Positions 29,970 through 39,885 are shown, counted from the first letter of the stretch. The stretch: 64,000 nucleotides of DNA from Sporosarcina koreensis (GCF_000826145.2 NZ_LN651336.1:98501-162500); one strand, 5' to 3'. The notes: generated by a model not told the origin, from the letters alone. Program-made: numbers and translations.

Positions 29970-30908
29970 TTATTCAAATGCCGGCTTGTAGAACGAGCGG
30001 TTTTCGAGCGGGAAGATCCGTTCCGAGAATGTGCCGGGTTCGGTCTTGCCCATCGCCCGGTTGAGCATGTTCATCTTTGCATCAATATTATCGATATAGT
30101 GAAGCATTTCGGCTTCCGGCAGCATCGGCCGTTTCGGGCTGCCCCATTCCTCTTTGCCGTGATGGGACAGGACCATATGCTGGAGCAGCATGACTTCCTC
30201 CCCGGATACGTCCAGCTCATCCGCTGTTTTCGAGATTTCGGTCACCATGATGCTGATATGGCCGAGCAGGTTCCCTTCCACCGTATAATGCGGCGCGACG
30301 GCACCGGACAGCTCGATGACTTTCCCGATATCGTGAAGGATGACCCCTGAATACAGAAGATCCTTGTTGAGGGTCGGGTACAGATCCGATATCGCCTTGG
30401 CCAGCCGCAGCATGGAGACGACATGGTCCAGCAGACCGGTCACATAGTCGTGGTGGTTCCGCGTGGCAGCCGGGTAGGTCATGAAGTCGTCCTGATGCTT
30501 TTTGATAAGATGGCGGGTGATCCTCTGGATTTTCGGGTTCTTCATTTCGAAGAAGAACTGGAGCAGTTCCTCCATCAGTTCCTCTTTGCTCTTTTCTGCG
30601 GACGGCACGAGATCCGACAGCGTGATGCCCTCTTCTTCCCGGATCGGGCGGATGCTCTTGATGCGCAGCTGGTTCTTTCCGCGATATTCGTGGATTTCCC
30701 CGCCGACGCGCACGATGCCGCCCGCTGCGTACAGACGCTCTTGTTCGTCCCCGGTGTCCCATAGTTTCGCTTCCAGGTCGCCGCTTTTATCCTGCAGGAC
30801 GAGCGACATGAACGGGCTGCCCTGCTGGGTGATACCCTTGTTCGATTGCTTGATGAACAAATAGAGATCGATCGGTTCCCCTACTTTATAGTCCAATAGT
30901 TTTTTCAT
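29970..30908 (-). CDS. yhaM: 3'-5' exoribonuclease YhaM
   Basis: Mn-dependent 3'-to-5' exonuclease acting on RNA and single-stranded DNA. The 312-residue protein combines an N-terminal OB-fold ([18 protein letters not shown], about residues 35-55) with an HD domain ([17 protein letters not shown], then [10 protein letters not shown], and the metal-binding [17 protein letters not shown]). The frame is open to 30971, but [14 protein letters not shown] at 30908 is the family start. Its ATG overlaps the yhaN stop (ATGA), so translation is coupled in the yhaO-yhaN-yhaM operon. Confidence 0.95.
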   Translation of the reverse strand: MKKLLDYKVGEPIDLYLFIKQSNKGITQQGSPFMSLVLQDKSGDLEAKLWDTGDEQERLYAAGGIVRVGGEIHEYRGKNQLRIKSIRPIREEEGITLSDLVPSAEKSKEELMEELLQFFFEMKNPKIQRITRHLIKKHQDDFMTYPAATRNHHDYVTGLLDHVVSMLRLAKAISDLYPTLNKDLLYSGVILHDIGKVIELSGAVAPHYTVEGNLLGHISIMVTEISKTADELDVSGEEVMLLQHMVLSHHGKEEWGSPKRPMLPEAEMLHYIDNIDAKMNMLNRAMGKTEPGTFSERIFPLENRSFYKPAFE

Positions 30909-33802
30909 AGTTTCACTGCCTCCTGACTGTTTCCGATTTCGGAAACATTGATGATCGCTGCGTCCGGCCATTGTGCAGCCAGTTCTTCATGGCAGGTGAA
31001 GATGAACAGCTGATGGTCTGCCGCAAGAATCTCCAGCAGACCAATCATACGGCTGAGCCGTCTGCCATCGAAATGGACGAACGGGTCATCCATGATGATC
31101 GGGAATGGTGCGTCTCCCAGCAGCTCCCCTGCCAATGCCAGACGGAGTGATAAGTACGCCTGTTCTTTTGTCGCCTGGCTCAGTTCGGCGATTGAAAAGG
31201 ACTGTCCGTCACTGCGGAGCGCAAGAAAATGATCGCTGTCCCCTATAGCCAGTGTATCATAGGCGCCGCCTGTCACATGATGGAAGTGCCGGTTTGCGCG
31301 CTGCAGGACGGCAGGCAGTTTCGTCTCTTTCAAGTCTGCCATCGTCTGCCGGATCGCTTCCGCGACTGCCTGCTTCACCGACCACTCCATGGCAAGTTCA
31401 TTGAATTCGGCTTTTTTGCTTTCGAATTTCTGCTGTGTCAGCAGATGGGCGTCCTCCGTCAGCAGCGCCTCCGTTTTGTGCCGGAGAGCAGCCTGCTCCT
31501 CGGTCAGTGCGGTCAGTTCCTTTTCGATATCCGCAAGGCGCTGTTCCTGATGATCTTCAAGCGCCGCGAGTTCCGTTTCTGAAATATCCCGGACATCCGC
31601 GTCACGCTGCGAGGCCAGCTGCGCTTCCAGGCTGTCGAGCCGAGCCGTCAGTGCCTGTCTGCGCTGCGACCGGTCATATGCCTCGTAGAATGTCTTTTTG
31701 TCCGCGGCATCGGCTTTTGCGAACAATGCAAGTTCCTTCTCCCGATATGTCTTGAGCTCATTTTCCTTATCATGGATCGTCCGCTTGAGCTGCTCCGCCT
31801 GCACACGGCCGGTTTCCGCTGCATTCACCTGCTCCTGCAGGCTGCCTGCATACTGTCTGATGACAGTATACAGGTCGGTTTCCGGAAGTTCACGTCCGAG
31901 GCAGTCCTCGGCCTTCCTCCGATGGGTGTCCAGCCGGCTGCGGATCGCAAGCAGCTCATCCGTCAGGTCAGCCAGCAGCCGATCGGTTTCCTGGAGTTTG
32001 TTCAGCATGCGGAACAGCTCGGGAATCATGCCGGGGCTCGCATATGGCTGGAACCCGTGTACTGCAAGCGCCTGCTGGAGCAAGCGCCCATTCTCCTCTT
32101 CCGTGTCACGGATCCTTGCCAGTTCCGCTCCAAGTGCCTCCCGCTGCCCCGCGCTCTGCCGGACAGTAAGCTGAAGCTGCTCCTCCGTTCTCGCATATTC
32201 CGCTACACGGCTGCACAGCTTTTCATAGTCCTCTTCTTTCCCGGCATATGCTTTCACCAGGGCCCGCATCTCTTGTTCCCGATCATCCTGCCGATCTTCC
32301 GCAGGCCGCTTCTTCAGGAGGATGACGGCGGCTGCGGCTGTCAGCAGACCGAACAGGACAAGCGCCCATTGCTTCAGGAAGGCACCTGCCGCCATGGCGA
32401 TCAGAGCTGCAGCAATGATCACCCATCCAGCATTCGAGGCTCCGTCTGCCTGCTGTCCGCCGGCGAGTGCCGTGTAGGCTTTCGCCTCCGCCAAACGCAT
32501 TCTGACTCCCGGCCATTTCGATGCAGCCGCCTCGTCTTCCGCAGACGGTTTCCCGGCTTGGTGCTGTCTGAGAGCTGCAAGTGACCGGTCTTCCTGTTCT
32601 TTCGCCCGCCGCCATTCCGTTTCGCAGGATTGTGCGGCCTGTTCCGCCCTCTCAACTGCCGCCGCCAGTCCCTGCAGCCGCTGTTCGGCGGCAAGGGAGC
32701 TGTCGGCACTGCGCAGTTTGGCGGCCGTTTCCGTATCCGCCGCTCCCAAGCGGTCGAGGAGGTGCTGCTGTTCATTCAGGAGGCGTGTCTGCTCGGATGC
32801 ACAGCGGTATTCCTGCTGCCGGAGATCCTGCCAATCCTGCTCTTTGTCCAGAAGCACCTTTAAAACCGTCAAGTGTTCAGGGTCCGCCTGTCCCTCCGTA
32901 CGATCGGTCAGTGCTTCCAGCTCGTAACGGGACCGGCTGAGCACCGCTTCCGTCTCCATTTTCTTCGCTTCCAGCATTTCCTGCTCGCGGATGCCGTTGG
33001 GCGGGAACACAGCATTGCCAAGTCGTTCCAATTCAGCAGTCAGCTTCTTCCGCTCTTCTTCGGCCGGCAGCCTGAGCCGCATAGCCTGCAGCTTTCCTGC
33101 TTCCTGACGAATTCCATCCAGTTCCTGCCGCTTCTGTGTAATGAGCTGTCCCGTTTCGTGCAGACGCTCCATGGAGGGACCGTACTCATCCATTCGGCTG
33201 CGCTGTTCTTTCATTGCCGTCTCGAGTTCGCGCAGTTCCTTCAAAACAATATTCATCCGCGGATTCTTGCCCGATTTCTTGAACAGTTCGCCCTTCTCCT
33301 TCTCCAGCTTCTTTTCCAGCTGCAGAAGAAGGTCGACTCCCGTCGTTCCGGAAGAAAGAAGAGTCCGGCTCAGTTCGTCCGCATCCATCTGTTCGAGCCC
33401 CTGCAGCTGGAACAGCGAAAAGGAGAAGATCGACTCGAAAGCGGTCCGGTCGTATTGCCTGAGTATCGCCGACAGCTTTTCCTGACCGGCTGTCGTGCCA
33501 TCCGAAAAGCGTACGGTCACATCGCCTGCCGACCTGCCGCGGACCCTCTCCACTTCGAACTGCCCATATTCCGGATCTTCCAGCAGCAGCTTCCCTCCGT
33601 AGGCCGCACCGTCTTTCGGTTCATAACGCAGGAGCGCACCGTTTTTCGGCGGAAATCCGAAAAGGACCTGGAGGATGAACTGATGGATCGTCGTCTTTCC
33701 CGCCTCGTTCTCACCAAAGAATATTGTAATCCGTTCTCCAGGCGTCACCGTGACATTGCGATGCCTGCCGAACCCATAGATCGTCAGCTCTTTAATGCGC
33801 AC
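30905..33802 (-). CDS. yhaN: SMC/SbcC-like ATPase YhaN
   Basis: A 965-residue ATPase of the Rad50/SbcC type. The N-terminus has [14 protein letters not shown] and Walker [16 protein letters not shown] (about residues 25-40). Long coiled-coil arms occupy the middle, and the C-terminus carries the signature-like [16 protein letters not shown] and Walker [13 protein letters not shown]. Two hydrophobic segments near residues 460-500 ([18 protein letters not shown] and [17 protein letters not shown]) suggest membrane contact, which is unusual for the superfamily but typical of YhaN. The GTG start at 33802 follows GGGGGAG. Partner of YhaO, probably a DNA-end or DNA-processing complex. Confidence 0.92.
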   Translation of the reverse strand: MRIKELTIYGFGRHRNVTVTPGERITIFFGENEAGKTTIHQFILQVLFGFPPKNGALLRYEPKDGAAYGGKLLLEDPEYGQFEVERVRGRSAGDVTVRFSDGTTAGQEKLSAILRQYDRTAFESIFSFSLFQLQGLEQMDADELSRTLLSSGTTGVDLLLQLEKKLEKEKGELFKKSGKNPRMNIVLKELRELETAMKEQRSRMDEYGPSMERLHETGQLITQKRQELDGIRQEAGKLQAMRLRLPAEEERKKLTAELERLGNAVFPPNGIREQEMLEAKKMETEAVLSRSRYELEALTDRTEGQADPEHLTVLKVLLDKEQDWQDLRQQEYRCASEQTRLLNEQQHLLDRLGAADTETAAKLRSADSSLAAEQRLQGLAAAVERAEQAAQSCETEWRRAKEQEDRSLAALRQHQAGKPSAEDEAAASKWPGVRMRLAEAKAYTALAGGQQADGASNAGWVIIAAALIAMAAGAFLKQWALVLFGLLTAAAAVILLKKRPAEDRQDDREQEMRALVKAYAGKEEDYEKLCSRVAEYARTEEQLQLTVRQSAGQREALGAELARIRDTEEENGRLLQQALAVHGFQPYASPGMIPELFRMLNKLQETDRLLADLTDELLAIRSRLDTHRRKAEDCLGRELPETDLYTVIRQYAGSLQEQVNAAETGRVQAEQLKRTIHDKENELKTYREKELALFAKADAADKKTFYEAYDRSQRRQALTARLDSLEAQLASQRDADVRDISETELAALEDHQEQRLADIEKELTALTEEQAALRHKTEALLTEDAHLLTQQKFESKKAEFNELAMEWSVKQAVAEAIRQTMADLKETKLPAVLQRANRHFHHVTGGAYDTLAIGDSDHFLALRSDGQSFSIAELSQATKEQAYLSLRLALAGELLGDAPFPIIMDDPFVHFDGRRLSRMIGLLEILAADHQLFIFTCHEELAAQWPDAAIINVSEIGNSQEAVKL

Positions 33803-33818
33803 TGCCGCTCCCCCTTTC

Positions 33819-35024
33819 TCATTTCGCCAGTTCCCCGGCAACCAGATCGGCTGCCGCCGCCTTCACGCGCTGCTGCCTCTCTTCATCAGCCGGCTCGAGA
33901 TACGGAGCCGATCTGGCATGCTGATAGACGTCTGCCAGTACGGATTGCCATTCTTCTGCGTCCCAGCCTGAAAGCCGCTCCATCACCGAACGGATCAAAG
34001 GGGAATCCCCGAGACCTGAACCTGTTCCCGAAGGTTCAAAATCCACCCCGGAGAACCAGACGTCATCGCCTGCCGATTCACGGAGAATCTCGAGCCATTC
34101 GGCACGCGGCGCTCCCGCAAAAAGCTGTTCCGCTTCTTCGGACAATCTGCAGTTGTGGACCCGCAGGATAACGGGACCAGTACGGGCTGTCATCGATCCC
34201 GCCTTCGCCAGACAGGCATTCAGCCAGTCGGTCGCATGACGGACATGTGAGCAGTCGACCTCGATTTCCCCGAAAACAACTGCCGAACATGGGACGAACT
34301 GCATGGAAACTTCAGGTCCGCCGAGTTCCACATCATAGAACCCTTTCATGCCTGGCTCGGTTTTATGACGGCCCTGCAGGCAGCCGGGGTAGACGATCGG
34401 CGGATTGCTGTGCAGCAGCTGCCGTTTATGTATATGACCGAGCGCCCAGTATGCATAATTTTTCTGAAGCAGCGATTCTTTCGTGAATGGCGCGTAGACG
34501 GCATGGCTCTTATCACCTGCTATGCTGCCATGCAGCATTCCGATATGGAGGATGCCGTCATCCGGCGCTGCAGCCGGATAGTCTGTGATCATCGCCCGTT
34601 CGATATGGCGCTCGCGATAGCTGAAGCCATGGATGGCGACTTTGTGTTCCCTGACCGTAAGCTCATATGTCTCCACATCCGGTCCGAATACGGTCACATT
34701 GTCCGGCAGGCCGAAGCGCACCCAGCCGCCGGACAGGTGATCATGGTTCCCATGCGACAGGAAGACCGGAATCCCGGCGGCACCCAGCTGTTCAAGACCG
34801 TCGTGGAACCGTTTCTGCGCACGCAGGCTGCGATCCTCCCCATCGTAGATGTCCCCGGCGAGCAGCACGAAATCCGGCCGGACAGCCAGAGCATGCCGAA
34901 TCAGGTTACGGAATGCTGTGAAAGTGCTTTCCCGAAGACCGGCCAGCCGGTCTGCCGGCATGTCTGTGATCCCTTTGAACGGACTGTCGAGATGCAGGTC
35001 GGCTGCATGTAGAAAACGGATCAT
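33819..35024 (-). CDS. yhaO: Metallophosphoesterase YhaO (Mre11/SbcD-like)
   Basis: A 401-residue nuclease-like phosphoesterase. The metal-binding motifs are visible in order: DLHLDSPF (residues 9-16), GDIYDGED (about 57), SHGNHD (about 91) and later GHIHKRQ. This is the pattern of Mre11/SbcD calcineurin-like enzymes. Start MIRFLHAAD at 35024 has AAGGAG upstream; the longer frame to 35081 is not needed. It precedes yhaN and yhaM, so the three probably form a nucleic-acid-processing unit. Confidence 0.93.
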   Translation of the reverse strand: MIRFLHAADLHLDSPFKGITDMPADRLAGLRESTFTAFRNLIRHALAVRPDFVLLAGDIYDGEDRSLRAQKRFHDGLEQLGAAGIPVFLSHGNHDHLSGGWVRFGLPDNVTVFGPDVETYELTVREHKVAIHGFSYRERHIERAMITDYPAAAPDDGILHIGMLHGSIAGDKSHAVYAPFTKESLLQKNYAYWALGHIHKRQLLHSNPPIVYPGCLQGRHKTEPGMKGFYDVELGGPEVSMQFVPCSAVVFGEIEVDCSHVRHATDWLNACLAKAGSMTARTGPVILRVHNCRLSEEAEQLFAGAPRAEWLEILRESAGDDVWFSGVDFEPSGTGSGLGDSPLIRSVMERLSGWDAEEWQSVLADVYQHARSAPYLEPADEERQQRVKAAAADLVAGELAK

Positions 35025-35116
35025 CTTTTCCTGCTCCTTCCGGTCGAATATTTGTTCTAATTTTACCATAGTTCCCCTCATCCCGCGACCGTCTCCTGGA
35101 GATTCCGGGAACGGTT

Positions 35117-35162
35117 AAAAAATCGAAAAGCGGAGGAACCGGCTGTTCCCCCGCTTTTCGAT
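35117..35162 (-). terminator. Terminator of the yhaQ-yhaP unit
   Basis: Stem ATCGAAAAGCGG/CCGCTTTTCGAT (35122-35133 with 35151-35162) around a 17-base loop is followed on the minus strand by a T-run (A residues at 35117-35122). Confidence 0.8.
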
Positions 35163-35169
35163 GGGTGAG

Positions 35170-36432
35170 TTACTCTTTCCCTAATTGGATCGCCTTCTTA
35201 ATGTCCTTCAATGAACGGGATGGGCCGTACATGAGCACGCCGCCCCGATAGACGCGAGCGCCGAACCAGCCGAGCACAAAGATCGTGACGAGCATGATGG
35301 CGATGCCGAGCAGCGGTTCCCATACCGGCAGATCGAGCATACCGACCCGCAGGAACATGACAAGCGGTGTGAAGAACGGGAAAAACGATGCGTATTTCAA
35401 ATACCCGAGTTCCGGATTCCCGAGGCCTGATGCCGCCAGGATGAACGCCGCCACAATCAGGAGTGTCATCGGCATGATCATCTGCTGGACGTCTTCCGTC
35501 CGGCTGACGAGCGAGCCGAGCAGCGCCGCAAGGGTCGCATAGAGGAAGTAGCCGAGCAGGAAGAATATGACCGCATAGACGAGTGTCATCGGATCGATAT
35601 CCGACAGACTGAAGAAACTTGCAAATCCTTCCGTCGCTTCCGACGCAGTCGTCTTGAAGGCGATGAATCCTGCGATTGCGTAAACGACGATCTGGACGAT
35701 CCCGAGCGACCCGATGCCGAGCACTTTCGCGAACATGTGCTTGACCGGTGACACACTCGAAATGAGGATCTCCATGACGCGTGACGATTTTTCGGTCGCC
35801 ACTTCCGTCGCGATCATACCCGAGTAGAGGATGACGGCGAAGTAGATCACGAACATGAGCACGTAAACGAGGATCCGCGCCTGATTCAGTTCGTCTTCGG
35901 ATTTCGCAGTGGCCGAAATGTTATTCGTTTCGAAGTTCACCTGCGTGAAGAGCGAATCCACCTGTTCGGAAGACAGGGACAGCTCATCGGCCTTGACTCC
36001 GGCCTGGACGGTCTGCAGAGCATTCCTCACGTCGTCTGGAAGTCCGGTGTCGATGCTGCTGAGTGTCGTGTAGGTCGCGTGGATTGTATTTGTCTTGTCG
36101 AGATCGAGCGTCAGAAATGAGTCGATATCCTCCGACCGCACTTTCTCTTCGAGCGCCTTCGGCTGTTCGTCCGTTTTCTCCAATTCGATGTAGGAATCCG
36201 GATCGTTCGCTTTCACAACAGCCGCCAGCGGATCGAACAGCTGCCCGCTTGCATCATATACTTCCAGCGTCTCGTTTTCGCCGTCGCCGATACCGTCGAT
36301 GGCGTCCAGGATACGCGGCAGGTTGGACAGCAGGAAGATGCCAGCGATGACCAGAACAGTTGTGATGACGAACGATTTCGTCCTCGCCTTGGTCAGGAAG
36401 GCCTGTTTGAAGATGATCCAGAATTCACGCAT
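35170..36432 (-). CDS. ABC transporter permease (YhaP-like, NatB-type)
   Basis: A 420-residue ABC-2 family exporter permease. One membrane segment near residue 22 is followed by a large extracellular domain (to about 185), then five more segments (for example ILVYVLMFVIYFAVILYSGMIATEVATEKSSRVMEILISSVSP, the ABC-2 signature). It pairs with the ATPase directly upstream with an 8-base overlap. Related to the NatAB sodium exporter, but the substrate here is not known. Confidence 0.87.
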   Translation of the reverse strand: MREFWIIFKQAFLTKARTKSFVITTVLVIAGIFLLSNLPRILDAIDGIGDGENETLEVYDASGQLFDPLAAVVKANDPDSYIELEKTDEQPKALEEKVRSEDIDSFLTLDLDKTNTIHATYTTLSSIDTGLPDDVRNALQTVQAGVKADELSLSSEQVDSLFTQVNFETNNISATAKSEDELNQARILVYVLMFVIYFAVILYSGMIATEVATEKSSRVMEILISSVSPVKHMFAKVLGIGSLGIVQIVVYAIAGFIAFKTTASEATEGFASFFSLSDIDPMTLVYAVIFFLLGYFLYATLAALLGSLVSRTEDVQQMIMPMTLLIVAAFILAASGLGNPELGYLKYASFFPFFTPLVMFLRVGMLDLPVWEPLLGIAIMLVTIFVLGWFGARVYRGGVLMYGPSRSLKDIKKAIQLGKE

Positions 36433-37324
36433 GTTCTTTCCCCACCTTTGCTATGAAGATATCCTGCAGTGTCGGTTCCTCGATCTCGAACTGACGGACC
36501 GGCCCGGATTTCAAGGCTTCTTCCAGCAGTTTACCGGCTGTTTCATCGGACTCCACCTGATAGACGGCCCCTTCGATCGTCGTCGTTGCCGCGAGCACAC
36601 CTGGCACCTCGTTCAGTGCATCGAGCGGGTAGTCCGAACGGATCCGGACATTCTGTTTGCCGAATGACCGCTTCACGTCCTTCAGCGTGCCGCTGACGAT
36701 CTGCCTGCCGTGGTCGATGATACTGAACTGCTCGCACAGCTCTTCCACATGATCCATCCGGTGGCTTGAAAAGATGATGGTCGCCCCGCTGTTACGGATG
36801 TCGAGGATCGCTTTCTTGAGCAGTTCCACGTTGACGGGATCGAGACCGGAGAATGGTTCATCCAGTATGATCAGCTTCGGCTTATGAAGGAGTGCCGCAA
36901 TGACCTGGATTTTCTGCTGGTTCCCTTTTGACAGTTCCTCCACTTTCTTATTCAAGTATTGCGGCACTTCGAACCGGTCGAGCCATGCGCCGAGCTCGCG
37001 TTTTGCATCTGCCCGTTTCATGCCGCGCAGTTCAGCAAGAAACAGCAGCTGGTCCTCGACTTTCATCTTCGGATAGAGCCCCCGCTCTTCCGGCAGATAG
37101 CCGATCTGCGGGCTCGTCGCGTAGTTGACAGGCCGGCCATTCCAGGTAATCGTTCCTTCGTTCGGCGTCAGCAAGCCGAGGATCATCCGGAATGTCGTCG
37201 TCTTGCCGGCGCCATTCGCACCGAGGAAGCCGTACATCGTCCCTTCCTCCACGGTCAGTGATAAGTCATCGACAGCCGTGAAATCACCGAATCGCTTCGT
37301 TACATGTTCGATTTGCAGTGTCAT
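36425..37324 (-). CDS. ABC transporter ATP-binding protein (YhaQ-like, NatA-type)
   Basis: A 299-residue ATPase with Walker A FLGANGAGKTTTFRM (about residues 35-49), signature ELSKGNQQKIQVI, Walker B LIILDEPFSGLD and H-loop IIFSSHRMDHVEEL. A C-terminal extension of about 80 residues (VPGVLAATTTIEGAVYQV onward) is typical of ABC-2 exporters. A TTG at 37327 and an ATG at 37324 are both possible; ATG with AAGGGG upstream is used. Encodes the energy subunit for the downstream permease. Confidence 0.9.
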   Translation of the reverse strand: MTLQIEHVTKRFGDFTAVDDLSLTVEEGTMYGFLGANGAGKTTTFRMILGLLTPNEGTITWNGRPVNYATSPQIGYLPEERGLYPKMKVEDQLLFLAELRGMKRADAKRELGAWLDRFEVPQYLNKKVEELSKGNQQKIQVIAALLHKPKLIILDEPFSGLDPVNVELLKKAILDIRNSGATIIFSSHRMDHVEELCEQFSIIDHGRQIVSGTLKDVKRSFGKQNVRIRSDYPLDALNEVPGVLAATTTIEGAVYQVESDETAGKLLEEALKSGPVRQFEIEEPTLQDIFIAKVGKEHA

Positions 37325-37381
37325 CAAATATCCCCTTTTCTATATACTCAGTTTTCTATACGCACGAGACTATAATCCGTT

Positions 37382-37684
37382 TCATAGTTTTCGATTCAGG
37401 ATGAACACGCTGCTCATATAAGACAGGAGCAAGACAATATATGCTGATAAAACAAGATAGAATGCCAGTTTCGGACCTTCCATCAATAGGAGGGTGATCC
37501 ACATGGCGGTCAGCGTGACCAGTGTCAGCGACCAGGACACATTTCTCGCAAGCGTGTGGATCCGTTCATACCGTTCATCGAAACGCCGGTCTTTTTTGCC
37601 TTTCCTGAAGTACAGATATAGCAGCAGCAGACTGACACCAGCCCCTGTGAAAAAACCTGCAATCGTGTCTATAGAAATATCCAT
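37382..37684 (-). CDS. Small membrane protein, paralogue A
   Basis: About 100 residues with a hydrophobic N-terminal segment (TIAGFFTGAGVSLLLLYLYF), a basic linker KGKKDRRFDERYERIHTLARNVSW, and two further segments (LTLVTLTAMWITLLLM and LAFYLVLSAYIVLLLSYM). The RFDERYxxIHxxAR linker and the GPKLAF motif recur in the next gene upstream, so the two are paralogues. Start MDISID at 37684 has AAGGAGGAC. The pair and the XRE gene form a compact minus-strand operon. The family resembles small membrane proteins encoded next to YozG/YvaO-like regulators; function unknown. Confidence 0.7.
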   Translation of the reverse strand: MDISIDTIAGFFTGAGVSLLLLYLYFRKGKKDRRFDERYERIHTLARNVSWSLTLVTLTAMWITLLLMEGPKLAFYLVLSAYIVLLLSYMSSVFILNRKL

Positions 37685-37697
37685 TGACAGTCCTCCT

Positions 37698-38015
37698 TCA
37701 ATTTTGGCTGGATGCAACAGCGGCGCCGATCATATAGGAGAGCATGTGCACAACCCAAATACCGGTCAGCAGAAAGAATGCAAGTTTCGGTCCCTGCACA
37801 ATCAGCACAATCATCCAGGCAGCCAGCACTGCCGCAGTCGTCGCCATCCATGAAATCGAACGTGCGTGACGGTGGATGGTCCTGTACCGTTCGTCGAAGG
37901 CGCGTTCCTTCTTCAGCTTTCTCCGTGTCAGCAGCCACACCGCTCCGGCAATCAGAAGCCCAAGCGGCAGTCCCGCCAGAAATGTCCATATATTGAAATT
38001 ATCATACATCTTCAT
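37698..38015 (-). CDS. Small membrane protein, paralogue B
   Basis: A 105-residue protein homologous to the adjacent one. It has an N-terminal helix (TFLAGLPLGLLIAGAVWLL), the same linker type KERAFDERYRTIHRHARSIS and two later helices (TAAVLAAWMIVLIV and AFFLLTGIWVVHMLSYMIG). It begins 4 bases into the XRE stop region (ATG at 38015 overlaps the regulator stop at 38012), so translation is coupled to the regulator. Possibly both proteins form a membrane complex controlled by the XRE repressor; no activity is known. Confidence 0.7.
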   Translation of the reverse strand: MKMYDNFNIWTFLAGLPLGLLIAGAVWLLTRRKLKKERAFDERYRTIHRHARSISWMATTAAVLAAWMIVLIVQGPKLAFFLLTGIWVVHMLSYMIGAAVASSQN

Positions 38016-38209
38016 TCCTCCTCGGGTATGAAAATATCCTCTATCCTGCAGCCGAACAGCTTCGCGATCTTAAACGCCAGGATGAGCGACGGATTGTAAC
38101 GGCCTTTTTCAAGTGAAATGATTGTCTGTCTGGAAACATCCAGTTTTTCCGCAAGATCATCTTGCGTCCAGCTATGCTCGGTCCGCCGTTCCCTGATCTT
38201 ATTCTCCAG
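38012..38209 (-). CDS. XRE-family transcriptional regulator
   Basis: A short helix-turn-helix protein of about 65 residues. The HTH reads WTQDDLAEKLDVSRQTIISLEKGRYNPS, followed by LILAFKIAKLFGCRIEDIFIPEEE, the layout of the YozG/YvaO family of small XRE regulators. A TTG at 38227 lacks a ribosome site. A CTG at 38209 lies 7 bases from AAGGAGGG and gives the expected MENKIRERR-like start, so CTG is preferred. It heads the three-gene membrane module, and a palindromic operator sits inside its own promoter, which implies autoregulation. Confidence 0.82.
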   Translation of the reverse strand: MENKIRERRTEHSWTQDDLAEKLDVSRQTIISLEKGRYNPSLILAFKIAKLFGCRIEDIFIPEEE

Positions 38210-38246
38210 GTCGATACCCTCCTTCAAGCTGTGCGTGTATACCGTC

Positions 38247-38285
38247 CTTTACGTAAAGCTTACTTTACGTCACCCGCCATGTCAA
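38247..38285 (-). promoter_or_regulatory. XRE promoter with palindromic operator
   Basis: On the minus strand TTGACA (38285-38280) and TAAGCT (38262-38257) are spaced by 17 bases. The perfect palindrome CTTTACGTAAAG (38247-38258) and a further CTTTACGT (38263-38270) fill the -10 and spacer region, and a CTTTACAAAG lies at 38291-38300. Repeated half-sites over the promoter fit a self-repressing XRE regulator. Confidence 0.65.
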
Positions 38286-38319
38286 GCATCCTTTACAAAG
38301 TGTTTGAAATGAATGACTG

Positions 38320-38347
38320 TTCACCTAATGATTTTTCATAGTATAAT
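38320..38347 (+). promoter_or_regulatory. Probable promoter of the YhzD-like gene
   Basis: TTCACC (38320-38325) and TATAAT (38342-38347) are spaced by 16 bases, 30 bases before the start at 38378. The -35 is a partial match, the -10 is perfect. It is divergent from the XRE promoter. Confidence 0.5.
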
Positions 38348-38377
38348 GGTGGAAACACCAGGGAGGGGACTGATTAA

Positions 38378-38563
38378 ATGAGAACTTACAAACTGACAGC
38401 GTATGAAAAGGACGGAACACTGATCACGGACGAATCATTCACAGCAGAGACCGACGAGGCCGCAAAAGTCATCGGCCGTGAAATGATCGAGAAGCAGAAC
38501 CTGTCCGATCAGACACACCGGCTCGCATCGCCGGCAGGCAAACTGCTGCTGTTCCACGTATGA
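38378..38563 (+). CDS. YhzD-like small protein
   Basis: A 61-residue soluble protein starting MRTYKLTAYEKDGTLITDESF, with TDEAAKVIGREMIEKQNL and THRLASPAGKLLLFHV. It agrees in length and in the AGKL(L/V)LF end with the Bacillus YhzD family, whose function is unknown. The ATG follows AGGGAGGGGACTGATTAA. It lies between the XRE module and mgsA. Confidence 0.72.
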   Translation: MRTYKLTAYEKDGTLITDESFTAETDEAAKVIGREMIEKQNLSDQTHRLASPAGKLLLFHV

Positions 38564-38619
38564 GGTATGAAGCTTGATATTATGATATCCTTAGGCTGAC
38601 CAGAGGGGAGTGTCAGACG

Positions 38620-39054
38620 TTGAAGATTGCATTGATTGCACACGACGAGAAGAAAGACGAAATGGTGAATTTCGCCATTGCCTATGAATCGATTTTCAAG
38701 AAATTCACGCTGTACGCGACGGGGACAACCGGAAAACGGATCATGGATGAGACGGATCTGACCGTCAATCGGATGAATTCGGGACCTCTTGGCGGTGATC
38801 AGCAGATCGGTGCGATGATCGCGACCGGCGAGCTGGATCTCATCTTGTTCTTCCGGGACCCGCTGACGGCGCAGCCCCATGAGCCGGACGTCAGCGCCCT
38901 GCTGAGGCTCTGTGATGTGTACGGCATCCCGCTCGCCACCAATATCGCGACGGCCGAACTGCTGATCCGGGCTATCGAAAAAGGATATTTCGAATGGCGA
39001 ACGACTGCCGATAAATACAAACAAAAAACGCTTGCCCGCTTTGAACGCGGATAA
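38620..39054 (+). CDS. mgsA: Methylglyoxal synthase
   Basis: Converts dihydroxyacetone phosphate into methylglyoxal and phosphate, a bypass that relieves sugar-phosphate build-up. The 144-residue protein has [11 protein letters not shown] at the N-terminus, GTTG near residue 43, the phosphate-binding [11 protein letters not shown] and the catalytic [12 protein letters not shown] with the active-site Asp. The start is a TTG at 38620 with GAGGGGAG upstream. Substrate is produced by TpiA, encoded at the left end of the window. The intrinsic terminator overlaps its last codons. Confidence 0.95.
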   Translation: MKIALIAHDEKKDEMVNFAIAYESIFKKFTLYATGTTGKRIMDETDLTVNRMNSGPLGGDQQIGAMIATGELDLILFFRDPLTAQPHEPDVSALLRLCDVYGIPLATNIATAELLIRAIEKGYFEWRTTADKYKQKTLARFERG

Positions 39055-39062
39055 GCGTTTTT
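39024..39062. terminator. Terminator overlapping the mgsA end (bidirectional)
   Basis: A 10-bp stem AAAAACGCTT/AAGCGTTTTT (39024-39033 with 39053-39062) encloses the last codons of mgsA. T-rich tails on both strands let it serve mgsA and the convergent RsbR-like gene. Confidence 0.8.
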
Positions 39063-39066
39063 TCTA

Positions 39067-39885
39067 TTACAAATACCATTGGATGGCTTGCTGGAGCGTA
39101 CCGAGCGTTTCCGTGCCGCTGTCGAATTCCCGTCCGAGCACCGCCATCTTGCGTACAACATCCGGTCGCAGTCCGGTGATGACGACTTCGCATCCCATCA
39201 GTTTCGTGCTGTCGATCACTTTCCCGAGATTGTCGATGACCTCGTCTTCCATTTCAGCGATCCCTGACATATCCAAGATCAGCCGCTGTATGTGCATCCG
39301 GCTGATTTCGAACAGCACCTTCTCCTGGATGACCGTCGTCCGGAAATAATCCAGTTTGCCGATGAGCGGCAGGATGCTTATCGTTTCAGTGATCGGTATG
39401 ATCGGTACCGACAAGTCCTCCACAAGCTCCCGCTGTGATGTGATCTGCTCGTCCTTGTAGCGTGAATAGCTGAGGAAGAACTCATTCAGGAAGACATCCA
39501 GCCTGGAGTTGATTTTCTTCTCCAACTCGAAAAACTGGCCGGCTGTAAAGTCTTTCTTATACTGCTCGATATACTGGCGGATGAATTTCCACATGGTGCG
39601 GCGGATGGCTGATACCCATTCCAGTTTAAAATAGAGTGTCAGCGAATGCTTCGCCCATGCGATCCCTTCCACTTTCGCGAAAGCGACCAGTTCATCCTGC
39701 TGGGCCTCACTGACAAAGGTGACGAGTTTATGTGCATTATTGATAAGGTCGATATTGCCGATCCGGAGTATTTCACCTATCTTGTCATTCACCGTAACTG
39801 CTTCGATCAGCAGCTGCCTTTCAAACTCGTCACGGTGATCGGCGATGAACCTCTTAACATCCGGCCGGATTTCCGCGTTCCCCAC
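39067..39885 (-). CDS. RsbR-type stressosome protein (STAS domain)
   Basis: A protein of about 272 residues. The C-terminal STAS domain (from about residue 165) contains VPIIPITETISILPLIGKLD, HIQRLILDMSGIAEMEDEVIDNL and MGCEVVITGLRPDVVRKM. The N-terminal helical domain resembles the non-haem-globin sensor of RsbR proteins. Such proteins gather in stressosomes that control SigB. The Ser/Thr kinase partners RsbS and RsbT are not encoded nearby. The GTG at 39885 has GGAGGG 7 bases upstream and is chosen over the longer frame to 40044. Confidence 0.85.
   Translation of the reverse strand: MGNAEIRPDVKRFIADHRDEFERQLLIEAVTVNDKIGEILRIGNIDLINNAHKLVTFVSEAQQDELVAFAKVEGIAWAKHSLTLYFKLEWVSAIRRTMWKFIRQYIEQYKKDFTAGQFFELEKKINSRLDVFLNEFFLSYSRYKDEQITSQRELVEDLSVPIIPITETISILPLIGKLDYFRTTVIQEKVLFEISRMHIQRLILDMSGIAEMEDEVIDNLGKVIDSTKLMGCEVVITGLRPDVVRKMAVLGREFDSGTETLGTLQQAIQWYL

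Noticed and set aside
32873..34171. 432-residue plus-strand ORF
   Set aside because: Antisense to yhaN and yhaO, which have clear motifs; low-information composition.
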